A stretch of DNA of 63,686 nucleotides, taken from NCBI GenBank assembly GCA_031284865.1, contig JAITXG010000018.1, positions 1 through 63,686 on the forward strand, in the 5' to 3' direction. Under the pieces are notes generated by a model. The model did not search any database. It had not been told where the DNA came from and was given only the letters and a program-made list of their open reading frames with translations. This DNA is from Mycoplasmataceae bacterium (GTDB taxonomy: Bacteria > Bacillota_I > Bacilli_A > Mycoplasmatales > Mycoplasmoidaceae). Both the position numbers and the translations under genes were made by a program. Shown here in pieces: positions 33,615-43,213 of this stretch; positions within the stretch are counted from its first letter, which is position 1, and every line of letters begins with the position of its first letter.

Positions 33615-34017
33615 CAGCCTTCATGATTTGTTTATAAATATTGTCAATATCTTCCACACAATGGGCACCCATTGTCATATTTAAACCTTCTCGTTTAGCG
33701 TACTTAGGGATAACGTGAACATGGAAGTGCATAATTTCTTGTCCAGCAACATTGCCTTCATTAGAAAGATAGTTAAAGCCTCATGGTTTAAGTTTGGAAA
33801 ACATAATAGTATTAGCGACTTCTCGTACTAACGCAAAGACATGGATTAATTCCTCAATTGGGCACTCACTTAAATTTTTATAGTGCTTTTTAGGAATAAT
33901 AATAGCGTGTCCATCACTAATTGGTTGCACGTCAAGAAAAGCAATTGCGCCCTCGTTCTCAGCAATAACTTTTGCTGGTATTTTTTTATCAACAATATCA
34001 CAAAAAATACAATTCAT
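33592..34017 (-). CDS. hit: HIT family nucleotide hydrolase
   Basis: 141-residue Hint-type purine nucleoside phosphoramidase. N-terminus MNCIFCDIVDKKIPAKVI; GHAIIIPKKHYKNL; catalytic histidine triad MHFHVHVIPKY (H-x-H-x-H). One TGA tryptophan (KPWGFNYLSNEG). The tail MKAAKPLKSY is encoded on the reverse of the ribF 3' end. Cellular role uncertain across the family. Confidence 0.93.
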
Positions 34018-34133
34018 TTACACTTATTCCTTTGCTTTTCATTGTATTACTTTTTTAAAGCGAAATGTAAAAGAATGAAACTTTTTTGTATCGCTTTAAC
34101 TACTATTTAAACTTCCTTCTTGTAATATTAATG

Positions 34134-34139
34134 TATAAT
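34134..34139 (+). promoter_or_regulatory. -10 box of the 67-residue protein gene
   Basis: Extended -10, TG one base before TATAAT (34134-34139), with a leader of about 20 bases and AAGGAG ribosome site before ATG 34165. Confidence 0.65.
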
Positions 34140-34164
34140 GTGGTAACCAAATAAGGAGAATAAC

Positions 34165-34368
34165 ATGGAACATAATGAAAACATGGCAAGTCCCGAAGAA
34201 ATTCGTAACATGTCTGAAGCAGAATGGCAAGATTACCGTAATAAATCGTGATTAAAAAAACGCGAATATTACAATAAAGATATGCCAGAATGATATCTAA
34301 AGAGCCAAGATGGCTTTGCGTCTTTTCTTGAAAGACAAGAAGCTCGTCGATCTCGTCGAGGCCAATAA
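34165..34368 (+). CDS. Small highly charged protein of unknown function
   Basis: 67 residues, with acidic N-terminal half (MEHNENMASPEEIRNMSEAE) and a basic end (RQEARRSRRGQ). Includes three TGA or TGG tryptophans, evidence that it is translated with code 4. It has its own promoter with an extended -10, a good ribosome site and a terminator, the layout of a real, possibly abundant, small protein. I do not recognise it. Confidence 0.7.
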
Positions 34369-34370
34369 TT

Positions 34371-34398
34371 AAAAAATCACCTACGCGGTGATTTTTTT
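34371..34398. terminator. Bidirectional terminator between the 67-residue gene and thiT
   Basis: AAAAATCACC (34372-34381) pairs with GGTGATTTTT (34387-34396), loop TACGC. T-runs on both strands, so it can end transcription from either side. Confidence 0.85.
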
Positions 34399-34401
34399 AA
34401 T

Positions 34402-34983
34402 CTATGCCCTCCCTAATCCGTTCAATTTCAAATGACTAATCGATGGGTATAAAATAATTATGATTGGTAAAGTTATTCCCAAATTAATGCCAATAATGGG
34501 AGCATTAATAATTAGTGATCCCGTTCAATCGCCTTGTACTCATCACCAAGTACCTGCCACAACATGTATTAATAATTTAACACCAAAGCAAATGATCAGT
34601 AACAAACTAAATATGATAATTTGCACTGTAATGCCTATTTTCTTATTTTTAATTCGCTTGTTCAGACATTTCACAATAAGATCAAAGTAGATAAATCCTA
34701 GGAAAACATAAAGTGTCAGTACATATTCAAATATTAAATCAACAATATTTGCACTACTAGATGGGATAATTAATAATACTCACGGTGTAATAATGCCGAA
34801 TGTCCATTGTCAATAACGTTGATTAATTAAGAGTAATGCCAATATATAAAAAGCTATATAGAAATCTAATGGATAACCATTAATTATTGGAATGAAATTG
34901 AAAATAGCCTTCACGGCAATAACCAAACCCATTAAGATACCAGTTAATGCTAAATAATAGATTGATGTTCTCTGCTCTTTCAT
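34402..34983 (-). CDS. thiT: Thiamine transporter, ECF substrate-binding subunit (ThiT-like)
   Basis: 193-residue membrane protein with about six helices. KLLIHVVAGTWWWVQGDW matches the H-x(3)-G-x(2)-[FW]-W thiamine-binding segment of ThiT, followed by NAPIIGINLGITLPII. All of this is behind a TPP riboswitch, which is the stronger evidence for thiamine. It would need the shared EcfA/A'/T energising module, not present in this window. TGA tryptophans are in the binding motif. Alternative: another thiamine or thiamine-precursor permease. Confidence 0.85.
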
Positions 34984-34985
34984 AG

Positions 34986-35115
34986 AAAAAGTCCTCCTTG
35001 TACATATGACAACGGAGGACTAGTTCAATTTTAAACTGCCTCCGCGAGCATTACCTCGATCAGGTCATAGGGTATTTCTCAACCAGCCTTTATAGGCTAG
35101 TACCCCTGTTATTTG
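34986..35115 (-). promoter_or_regulatory. TPP (thi-box) riboswitch with terminator/SD-sequestering expression platform
   Basis: Minus strand. The aptamer (about 35112-35027) has GGGGUAC, the P3 hairpin AGCCUAUAAAGGCU, the UGAGAAAUACCC core, the ACCUGAUC box and GAGGUAAUGCUCGCGGAGG, all diagnostic for THI elements. Expression platform: GUCCUCC (35020-35014) pairs with GGAGGAC (34997-34991), followed by UUUUU; the right arm contains the thiT ribosome site AAGGAGG. The aptamer 3' strand GCGGAGG (35045-35039) can instead pair with CCUCCGU (35018-35012), freeing the ribosome site. So TPP should turn thiT off. Confidence 0.93.
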
Positions 35116-35124
35116 TTTTTTTTA

Positions 35125-35202
35125 TGGGGCGGATAGTGGGGCTTGAACCCACGAGTGCTTGATTCACAGTCAAGTGCGTTAGCCAGCTTCGCCATATCCG
35201 CC
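35125..35202 (-). tRNA. trnH: tRNA-His (anticodon GTG)
   Basis: Full cloverleaf on the minus strand: acceptor GCGGATA/TATCCGC, anticodon loop CTGTGAA with anticodon GTG, T-arm GTGGGTTCAAGCCCCAC. It has the G-1 opposite C73 typical of tRNA-His and a genome-encoded CCA. Twelve bases separate it from the TPP aptamer, without a terminator. Confidence 0.97.
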
Positions 35203-35255
35203 ATGTGGCATAATTATACCTAAAAACATATTGTTCTTAATGGTTTTAATATTGA

Positions 35256-35864
35256 TTACTTAATACGTCACAAACAAAAAGTGAGAAGTGTTAAATAATT
35301 ATTAAATTTATGAGTAATCTCATCAATGAAGGGTTGATCCACGGTTTTATCGCCAAAGAGCTTCTTTAATCCTTGTTGCACACCAAAGTCATTAATTGGG
35401 AACACATTATTACGATAATAACTAAAGATCAGCATCATATCGACTGTTCAATTACCAATATATTTATATTGTGTCAATGTTTGACGAATCACTTCATCAT
35501 TCTGTTTCCCCAACTTTTTCAAATTAAGTTTATGATCGACAATGTCATAACTAATCTTCTTAATAGCCGAAATTTTATTAGGCGATAGACCAATGGCGTT
35601 CAATTGTTCGCTTGTCGCAGCAGCCATTGTCTTTGCACTAATCTTTTTAAAACTAAATACGAGTTTATTTCAAATCGTATCAACAGCGGCATTAGATGCT
35701 TGTTGACTAATAACTGTATGTATTAAGCATTGAAAATGATCGGGCATTAGTCTTATATTAAATGACTTATCAAAATTAATTAATTCTGCTAATCTAGGTT
35801 CTAATTCGGCTAATTTACGCGTCTCTTCTAGCGGAATCTGTTTGTAAACAAAAAAATCTTTCAT
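35256..35864 (-). CDS. DNA-3-methyladenine glycosylase II-like (HhH-GPD)
   Basis: 202-residue base-excision glycosylase. Helix-hairpin-helix-GPD motif: QYKYIGNWTVDMMLIF followed by FPINDFGVQQGLKKLFG, in which the aspartate is the likely catalytic residue, as in AlkA. There is no iron-sulphur cluster, unlike EndoIII/MutY. Start ATG at 35864 (MKDFFVYK) is preferred to one nine codons upstream because the -10 box lies seven bases before it. Diverges from purB-nfo; Nfo could complete the repair of the abasic sites it makes. Confidence 0.85.
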
Positions 35865-35866
35865 AC

Positions 35867-35886
35867 AATTAATTATATAATTAATT
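35867..35886. promoter_or_regulatory. Palindromic bidirectional promoter
   Basis: Perfect 20-base palindrome AATTAATTATATAATTAATT. Overlapping -10 boxes are read outward: plus TATAAT 35876-35881 (eight bases to purB ATG) and minus TATAAT 35877-35872 (seven bases to the glycosylase ATG). Both messages would be leaderless or nearly so. No ribosome sites are present on either side. Confidence 0.6.
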
Positions 35887-35889
35887 ATC

Positions 35890-37185
35890 ATGATTAAACG
35901 CTATAGCCGCCCCTTAATGTCAGACATTTGAACAGCGGAAAATAAATTCAATGCCTATCTACAAATTGAAATATTAGCTGCAGCTGCTTGAAATAAACTA
36001 GGTAAAATTCCTAAAAAAGATTTGGAATTAATCAGAAAGAATGCCAAATTCAATGTTGAACGTATCAATGAGATTGAAAAGGTTACCCACCATGATGTCA
36101 TTGCTTTTACACGAAGTGTTAGTGAATCATTAGGTAAAGAGAAACAATGAATCCATTTTGGTTTAACATCCACCGATGTAGTTGATACAGCTAATGCTTA
36201 TTTATTGAAGCAAGCTAATAATATTATTGAAACTGATCTCGCTGCTTTTGCGAATGTCTTGAAGCAAAAAGCAATAAAGTATAAAGATATCCCTTGCATT
36301 GGGCGTACACACGGTATCCATGCTGACATCACTAGTTTTGGTTTGAAATGAGCATTATGATATGACGAGATGCAAAGAAATATTGCCCGTTTTAAACAGG
36401 CGCGTCAACGAACCGAAGTTGGTAAATTATCTGGTGCTGTTGGTAACTTTGCTAACAATGAGCCATTTGTACAAACTTATGTGTGCAAAGAGTTAGGAAT
36501 TAATGAGGCCAATATCTCTACACAGGTAATTCAACGAGATGTTTATGCCGAATATTTTAGTGTCCTTGGACTTATCGCATCAACTTTAGAAAAAATTGCA
36601 ATCGAAGTACGCCATTTACAACGAACAGAAGTCCATGAGTTAGAAGAATTTTTTGCTAAAGGACAAAAAGGATCTTCCGCAATGCCTCACAAACGTAATC
36701 CTATTGCTAGTGAGAACATTTGTGGCTGTGCACGAGTAATTCGTGGCTATATGCTAACAGCTTTTGAAAATATCCCTTTATGGCATGAGCGAGATATTTC
36801 GCATTCATCAGCCGAACGAATTATCTTCCCTGATGCCACAATCTTAATTGATTACATGTTGGATCGCTTTACACAAGTACTAAACAATCTAGTTATTTAT
36901 CCAGAGCAAATGCTAAAAAATATTTATTTAACTAATGGTGTCATTTTTGCACAAAATGTTATGAATGCACTTATTGAACATAACTTATCACGTGAAAATG
37001 CCTATGATCTAGTTCAACCCATTGCTATGGAAGCGTATAACAACCACAAACAATTTAAAGATTTACTATTAAAGAATAAGACCGTTACTGGTAAATTAAC
37101 AAAGAGTGAGATCGAACAATGCTTTGATCTTAAGAAATATTTCCGTCATGTTCCATATATATTTAAAAAGGTTGGCATTAAGTAA
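35890..37185 (+). CDS. purB: Adenylosuccinate lyase
   Basis: 431 residues. Splits adenylosuccinate to AMP and fumarate, and SAICAR in purine synthesis. Motifs: [10 protein letters not shown], the family signature [11 protein letters not shown] and the histidine sites (TRHGIHA-like [10 protein letters not shown]). N-terminus [13 protein letters not shown] is typical. Two TGA tryptophans near residue 15. No purA in this window. It overlaps the nfo start (TAATG). Confidence 0.95.
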
Positions 37186-38051
37186 TGCCAGAAATTTTAA
37201 TTGGCTCGCATGTTAGCATGAGTAAACCTGATTACTTATTAGGTAGTGCTCAAACAGCTTTAAGTTATGGTGCTAATGTTTTCATGATTTACACTGGCGC
37301 TCCACAGAATAGCATTCGTACACCTTTAGGTGAATTAAAAATTGAACAATTCCAGAAATATTTACATGAACATAATATTGATCTTCGTAATGTTATCGTG
37401 CATGCCCCTTATGTTATGAATCTTGGTTCGGGCGATCCTAAAAAACATGCCATCAGTCTGCAAACATTGAAAAATGAAGTCCATCGCACTTGTACTATTG
37501 GTGCTAAATATTTGGTTGTTCATCCTGGCAATGCAATTGAAATACCGCGCGAACAAGCCATTATTAATATTGCAAAAGCAATCAACGCTATTAACAAAAT
37601 AAATAAGAACGTTGTTATCTGTTTGGAAACAATGTCCGGCAAAGGTACAGAGATAGGCAAAACATTTGAAGAATTAGCCAACATTATTAAATTAATCGAT
37701 AATAAATCTTTCATTGGTATTTGTTTAGATACTTGCCATATCAATGACGCAGGCTACTCTGACAAGGACATTGAGAAAACACTTATGGACTTCGAACGAA
37801 TCATCGGTCTTAAGTATCTAAAAGTAATTCACCTTAATGATTCTAAGAATCCTCAAGGTTCTAGTAAAGATCGACATGAAAATATTGGCTATGGCACCAT
37901 CGGATTTGAAACACTATTGAAATGAGTACATGATCCGCGCCTTATTTCTATTCCTAAGATACTAGAAACGCCATATTGAAAAGATAAACCATTATATAAG
38001 GAAGAAATTCAGGTACTTCGAAATAAAAAATGAATTAATTTCCGTGTTTAA
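37185..38051 (+). CDS. nfo: Endonuclease IV (AP endonuclease)
   Basis: 288-residue TIM-barrel AP endonuclease with three zinc sites: GSHVSMSKPDYLL, VHAPYVMNLGS, LVVHPGN, CLETMSGKG (E), ICLDTCHINDAGY and VIHLNDSKNPQGSSKDRHENIGYG, all conserved metal ligands. Ends ETPYWKDKPLYKEE..W. Its TAA overlaps the grpE stop on the other strand. Confidence 0.96.
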
Positions 38052-38713
38052 TTCATTTTTTTAGCAAGGATAACAATTGCTGGTTTAATTATACGATCGT
38101 ATAATTTGTAACCTTTAGCTACAATCGAGATAACTTTATTTTCTTCTAGTTCAGTGCTATGCTGAAACTCAAGACATTCCATTATTAATGGATCAAAAGT
38201 GTCGCCTTTTTTGACTTCAATCACATTAATGCCTAATTCACCAAGTAAATTTTGAAACATGGTTAAGAACATTTTAAATCCAGTTTGATAATTTTTAATC
38301 TTCTCATCTTCGATTTTATGTGAAACAGCAACATCAAATTGATTAATAATTTCAATTAATTCAGCTGCTGATTTTTCAATGGCATATTTCTTATGCGTTG
38401 CTAATTCTTGATTAGCCTTATGTGTTAATTCCTCAACCTTAAGTTTTAATTGCTCATTTGCTTGATCTGTTTTCTCTTTAACTTTGTTAACATAATCAGC
38501 ATTGATTTGGGCAATTTGATTTTCTAAACTAGCAATTCGCGAATCTTTCTCAGCCAATTTAATGGTCAGAGCTTCAATTTCTCTAACTAGTTTCTGTTCT
38601 AATACTTCAGCTTTAGGCTCAACATGAGCAGTTTTTGCTTCGACTGTTACTTCTTCCTTTGCTTTATGAGCAGGTTCATTGTGTGGCACTGTGTGTTTTT
38701 TATTATTAGGCAT
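38048..38713 (-). CDS. grpE: GrpE nucleotide exchange factor
   Basis: 221-residue cochaperone of DnaK. A long coiled coil (about 45-130, rich in E/K/A) precedes the C-terminal beta-wing domain with GINVIEVKKGDTFDPLIMECLE and the final AIVILAKK. It begins one base after the dnaJ stop. Gene order dnaJ-grpE is opposite to the common hrcA-grpE-dnaK-dnaJ, and dnaK is absent. Confidence 0.93.
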   Translation of the reverse strand: MPNNKKHTVPHNEPAHKAKEEVTVEAKTAHVEPKAEVLEQKLVREIEALTIKLAEKDSRIASLENQIAQINADYVNKVKEKTDQANEQLKLKVEELTHKANQELATHKKYAIEKSAAELIEIINQFDVAVSHKIEDEKIKNYQTGFKMFLTMFQNLLGELGINVIEVKKGDTFDPLIMECLEFQHSTELEENKVISIVAKGYKLYDRIIKPAIVILAKKMN

Positions 38714-38714
38714 A

Positions 38715-39917
38715 TTATTGTGTTAACTCCTTTTCAATTAGTTTATTGTATTCTTCAACATCTGGATTAATTTGGTTGTTTATTTGTCTTAGTTTTTCAA
38801 TATCAGCTTTTGAGTACTTAATTGGTCGTGCATATACGATGGTAATGACCAAATCACTATTATCATGCCCACCAAACATCTTCTTACGACCATTTTTAAT
38901 ACCAAACCCAGAGACAGTAATCTCTTCACCATTGGCTGTGTTTGATTTTAATTCAATTTCTTTAGTACCGTGAGGCGTCGGTATTTTAATGCGTCCACCA
39001 GTAATTGCCACAATCGGGTCAACTAATACATTGGCGTAAATAATGTTTTCCTTACGCTTGAAAATCTTGCTAGGTTTAACAAATACACTGAGATATAAAT
39101 TACCGGTTGTACCTTTAATCGAATTACCTTTGCCAGCGAATTCAATGGTTTGTCCGTTGCTGATACCCGGTTGTATTTGCAAATCAACCGTTTGTTCCTC
39201 ACTAATATATTTCTTTCCGTGACAAGTAGGACAGGCCTTGGTAATAATCTTACCACTGCCGTGGCATTCAGGACAAACTTCTTGTGACTCCATAATACCT
39301 AAGATGGTACGAGTGCGATTGATAACAAATCCATTTCCCTTACAGTGTGGACATGTTTTAATTGAATTTTCATCAGCCGCCCCACTACCGTTGCATGCTG
39401 GACAAGTTTTCTTAGTATCAATTTTAATCTTTTTGCTTATCCCCATGACACTGTCTAAAAAACTAATGGTTAACGTACCTTCAATGTTCAAATCATAAGG
39501 TGCTCGTTCGCCCCTTGTGTTCCTTGATGAACGTCTTGTCCCTCCACCACCAAACATATTACCGAAGATATCGCCAAAATCTCCGCCGTCGCCACCAAAT
39601 GAGAATTTAACTCCCCCAGTTGAGCCATTGCCACCTTTAAAAAATTGGTTAAAAATATCAAATGGATTGACATTACCATCAAATCCCTGCTGATTTAACC
39701 CTTCGTGACCATACTGATCGTATGTTGAACGTTTAGTTTGATCACTTAATACTTCATATGCTTCATTAATTTCTTTAAATTTACTTTCAGCATCTGGCTG
39801 TTTGTTACGATCGGGATGGTATTGCATTGCTAAACGTCTAAAAGCACGTTTAACTTCATCTGCACTTGCGTTCTTATTTATACCTAAAACTTCGTAATAA
39901 TCTCTTTTACTTGCCAT
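38715..39917 (-). CDS. dnaJ: Chaperone DnaJ (Hsp40)
   Basis: 400 residues. J-domain with YHPDRNK (HPD), G/F-rich linker (about 75-140), four CxxCxGxG zinc motifs ([32 protein letters not shown]) and C-terminal substrate domain. Start [12 protein letters not shown] at 39917; the longer in-frame start would include the -10 box. Regulated by CIRCE directly upstream. Forms an operon with grpE. Confidence 0.97.
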   Translation of the reverse strand: MASKRDYYEVLGINKNASADEVKRAFRRLAMQYHPDRNKQPDAESKFKEINEAYEVLSDQTKRSTYDQYGHEGLNQQGFDGNVNPFDIFNQFFKGGNGSTGGVKFSFGGDGGDFGDIFGNMFGGGGTRRSSRNTRGERAPYDLNIEGTLTISFLDSVMGISKKIKIDTKKTCPACNGSGAADENSIKTCPHCKGNGFVINRTRTILGIMESQEVCPECHGSGKIITKACPTCHGKKYISEEQTVDLQIQPGISNGQTIEFAGKGNSIKGTTGNLYLSVFVKPSKIFKRKENIIYANVLVDPIVAITGGRIKIPTPHGTKEIELKSNTANGEEITVSGFGIKNGRKKMFGGHDNSDLVITIVYARPIKYSKADIEKLRQINNQINPDVEEYNKLIEKELTQ

Positions 39918-39926
39918 AGTTTGTAT

Positions 39927-39968
39927 ATTATACAAGATAAATTAGCAATTACAAGTGGTAAGTGCTAA
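39927..39968 (-). promoter_or_regulatory. dnaJ-grpE promoter with CIRCE operator
   Basis: TTAGCAATT (39942-39950), nine-base spacer, AAGTGCTAA (39960-39968): the CIRCE inverted repeat bound by HrcA (consensus TTAGCACTC-N9-GAGTGCTAA), with the left arm degenerated. Minus-strand -10 TATAAT at 39932-39927 lies nine bases before the dnaJ ATG. hrcA is not in this window. Confidence 0.85.
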
Positions 39969-39986
39969 TTTATGAATTTAGTGGAA

Positions 39987-41204
39987 CTATATGTAACGTA
40001 CAGTTCATCCGTCTGTAAGACCAATACAGAGAGTCGTAGGTTCTCATTCTTTATATAAATTAATATGTCCACCAGATGTTCCGACAAAACTTTCATTACC
40101 GAAACTTATTGAATCGGGTGCGGCTCCATTACTGAAAAATATGTCTCTAATTGAAGAGTTATAAAATGCGTATCCATCAAAACTAATATCTTGTGCATTG
40201 TTAAAAATGACATAGTGTGTCATGCTTCCGTTAAAATAGCTAGTCTTAAAATGACTAAAAGCAGTTACTCGTGAATAATCTAATGAAGGTGCGTTTATAT
40301 TTCCGGTCCTGACATCATAACCAGACTGACGATCTGAACCATCATCTGTAAAACTTCCTGGAAATATCAAATCATTCATTATTCTGGCGCCCGTAAAGCA
40401 ATGTCCGTATCGAGAAATCTCGAATGGTAATTTTTCTACTCTCGTATTTTCAAAATTTTCAATATCTAGTGTGCAACCGTCAAATATTTCCCAGCCTAAT
40501 GTAAGCAAATTATTTGGCAATCCTATATATTCTAAAGTTGATGATTGAAAGGCAAAACTACCAATATAATTACAAACAGAAGAAGCGGCATTATCAAACT
40601 TAATTGCATACAACCCGTTGGTGTTTTGAAAAGCGTTATCTTGTATTGCCGTTACATTATCTGGAATTATTAATGTGTTTCCATAATCAGCAATAAAACC
40701 ACTCTTTCAACCGATAATTTCATTATTGACTTCATTAACATATGTATTATAAGGAATTATTAGTTCAGTTATTGCCTTAACACCGACCTTATAATGAAAT
40801 CCCCCACGGATTTTTTTACTAGACGATCTTGCTGTAATATCTAGTGTCATGTCGCAAAAATTAGTAAAATCTTCAACCTTAGTTTTCTCAACAACTATAG
40901 TATAATCGATATTATAAACCACATCAACACCCAACATATCTTTTATTGTATCTTCAACAACATCTATAACTGTACCGTTAGTGGCTATTCTATTTTTTTC
41001 AGCCAGAGTCACATGTGCTTTATTTCCGACAAGTATCTCAATTTGATTAGGAGCGCCTTGTTTCAAATATATTCCTACTGAGCTGATATCTAACCTAGCA
41101 TCGTCAGGAACGTTATTATTAACGCACGATGTAACTACTATAACTGGGCCTAACCCAATTCCCACAATACCGACTAATGCAGTAATTAATTTTATTTTTT
41201 TCAT
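39987..41204 (-). CDS. BspA-like leucine-rich-repeat surface lipoprotein A
   Basis: 405 residues. The signal peptide MKKIKLITALVGIVGIGLG ends in VVTSC. After an N-terminal beta domain (about 25-165), there are BspA/LRR_5-type repeats with the patterns NAFQNT..LYAIKF, SFAFQSSTLEYIGLPNNL and YAFYNSSIRDIFFSNG. The C-terminus ends DGWTVRYI. LRR_5/BspA proteins bind host matrix or cells in other bacteria (family knowledge). The signal peptide nearly repeats that of 42143-43213. A 16-base poly(A) lies in its promoter. Confidence 0.82.
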
Positions 41205-41237
41205 ATCTTTTCCCCTAAAGTTACTATTTTGTTTAGG

Positions 41238-41277
41238 ATTATATTTTACCAAAAAAAATGCTTTTTTTTTTTTTTTT
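41238..41277 (-). promoter_or_regulatory. Promoter with 16-base poly(A) tract, candidate phase-variation switch
   Basis: Minus strand: an uninterrupted A16 (41277-41262), then an 18-base spacer that includes eight T, then TATAAT (41243-41238), about 33 bases before ATG 41204 with an AGGGGAA ribosome site. The A-run covers the -35 position. Homopolymer length changes at promoters switch vlp lipoprotein genes in Mycoplasma hyorhinis. Confidence 0.65.
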
Positions 41278-41357
41278 CTTAAAAAAAGCGAGCAGTACCA
41301 TCGTTTAATGAATCTATCATCTTTTACAATAGAGTCTCACTTAGAATAATTGTGGTA

Positions 41358-42044
41358 TTAGTGTTCTTTTACTGCTACAGACGCTGTGTTAGAATCTACG
41401 TACCCTATCACATTAATAATTTTCACATTTAGTGTCGTATTTTTAGATGGACAAAGAATCACAGTATAGGTATTGTCTCTTTCATATACTACACTGTGTA
41501 TTTCTAACGCGTCATCTCCAGTTATACTCATGTTTTCCTTAGTAAGTTCCCCTATATATTTTCCACCATTAATAGTAAGTGAAATTCCATAAGTGTGATC
41601 GTTATCATCAAGATTAGTAGGATTTTCCAAATTAATGCTAATACGATCACGATAAACATTCACATCTTTAGTCCCAGTTACTTTATGCCCTGATACATTA
41701 ATAATTTCAACAGCTATTTTCTCATTATTACTAGTAATATTTGAAATAATAATAGTGTATTTACCGCCGGTGTTATCGGTCACATCACCTTTGGTTAAAG
41801 CGTCATCACCAGTAATTTTCACATTATCCGCTGTGAGTGAACCAATAGATTTCCCACCACTAACAGTAAATTCAAGCGCAGTAGTCTGTACATATTCTTC
41901 ACTACCTCCCACTTGCTTTACTTCTGATAGTGCAACAGTACTGACATTGTTACTGCTACAGTTCGCTGAAACACCAGCAGCAGTTCCAGTAAATAAGACT
42001 GCTCCTATCGGTGCTAATAATTTTAATAATTTAACTTTTTTCAT
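41358..42044 (-). CDS. Surface lipoprotein B with two tandem beta-domain repeats
   Basis: 228 residues. The signal peptide MKKVKLLKLLAPIGAVLFTG leads to a cysteine in SANCSS (the -1 asparagine is atypical for a lipobox). Two repeats of about 85 residues follow: FTVSGGKSIGSLTADNVKIT plus GDDALTKGDV, and LTINGGKYIGELTKENMSIT plus GDDALEIHSV. These look like Ig-like surface repeats (similar to Trichomonas/BspA accessory domains only by general feel). No cysteine other than the lipid site appears in repeat 1. TATAAT at 42089-42084 with TTGCAT 18 bases upstream. Function unknown. Confidence 0.75.
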   Translation of the reverse strand: MKKVKLLKLLAPIGAVLFTGTAAGVSANCSSNNVSTVALSEVKQVGGSEEYVQTTALEFTVSGGKSIGSLTADNVKITGDDALTKGDVTDNTGGKYTIIISNITSNNEKIAVEIINVSGHKVTGTKDVNVYRDRISINLENPTNLDDNDHTYGISLTINGGKYIGELTKENMSITGDDALEIHSVVYERDNTYTVILCPSKNTTLNVKIINVIGYVDSNTASVAVKEH

Positions 42045-42142
42045 GTTCTATCATTTATCCATAAATTATGGTATTAAGACAATATTATATTGTTTTGTTC
42101 AGCAAAATGCAATAAATAATGGTTAAAATAATTTATTTCAGA

Positions 42143-43213
42143 TTAACTCTGTCCATTAATAGTCCATTTCTCAGGTAAACCTTTTTCAGTTAAAAATAAT
42201 TTAACATTCGATGTATCTGCCCCTCAATCATCACTTACAGTAACATTCCCAACTTTAGCAACCGATTGAAAGATATCTGCACCAAAGAATTCAGGCTCAC
42301 TATCACGGTTCCCCAAATCTATTGCCGCCAATAAAGAACAGCCAACAAAAGCATCATCACCTATTTGAAATGCTGACGTTAGATTAATCGACGTAAAAAT
42401 GCCAGAGTAAGAAAAAGCACTCTTACCAATTGCCATTAAACTTGGAGAAACAATTGATGTAATATTATTGCAGTAACGAAAGGCATTTTCACTTACGATA
42501 GCCACTCGATTTAAATCGAGTTGTCCAATGGAAGTGCATCCGTCAAAGGCTGCAACACCAACGGTGTTCACATTTTCTGCAAATTTGATATCACCACACG
42601 CTAAACCGCCATCATTACCAGCTGTAGCTGATACCTTGCCAAACTCATCGTTTACTCGGTGTAAATAACCATTTTCAGTACTAGTAACTGGTAAGCCAAA
42701 TGTTGCTCCGGCAGTTGAATCAATTAGTTGATATATTGAATTATCAATGGCTATATCCATATGTGATAACCCCGTACATTCAAAGAAAGCATTATTATCA
42801 ATAGCCGTAACGTTCCGTAAACTAATTGATTCAATACCAGTGCAGTAAGCGAAAGCAAAACCTCCAATATGTGCAACGTTAGCAAGATCAATCGACAAAA
42901 GCGAATGACAACCATAAAAAGCTTCATATGGTATGTCATTTTGTTTTGGTGAAAATGTAACCTTGCTGATAGTAGATTTATTGTAACTAACATTATTGTA
43001 AGTAAAATAATTGCCAGTATTAGCAAATGTCTTAAACGGAACGATTGCATTAATTAATGCATCCTCAGACGATGCATCAATTCTAAATTCGTCCAAGTTA
43101 GGAACTGGCTTTGGCTTGGGGGTTGGTTTCACATTACTACACGAAGTAACAACAGTGGTTGCTCCTAACCCAATAATCCCTACTAATCCCGTAATTAATT
43201 TAATTTTTTTCAT
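42143..43213 (-). CDS. BspA-like leucine-rich-repeat surface lipoprotein C
   Basis: 356 residues. Signal peptide MKKIKLITGLVGIIGLGATT with lipobox VVTSC, then a proline-rich linker KPTPKPKPVPN, then BspA/LRR_5 repeats with the pattern A-F-x-x-C-x-x-[IL]-x-x-[IL]-[DS]-L: AFYGCHSLLSIDL, AFAYCTGIESISL, AFFECTGLSHMDI, AFDGCTSIGQLDL, AFRYCNNITSIVS, AFVGCSLLAAIDL. Ends LPEKWTINGQS after one TGA tryptophan. Surface adhesin candidate. Promoter TATAAT at 43259-43254. Confidence 0.85.

Noticed and set aside
42751-43050. Open frames shadowing the BspA-like gene C
   Set aside because: They overlap a well-supported LRR gene in another frame and have no start signals or family resemblance.
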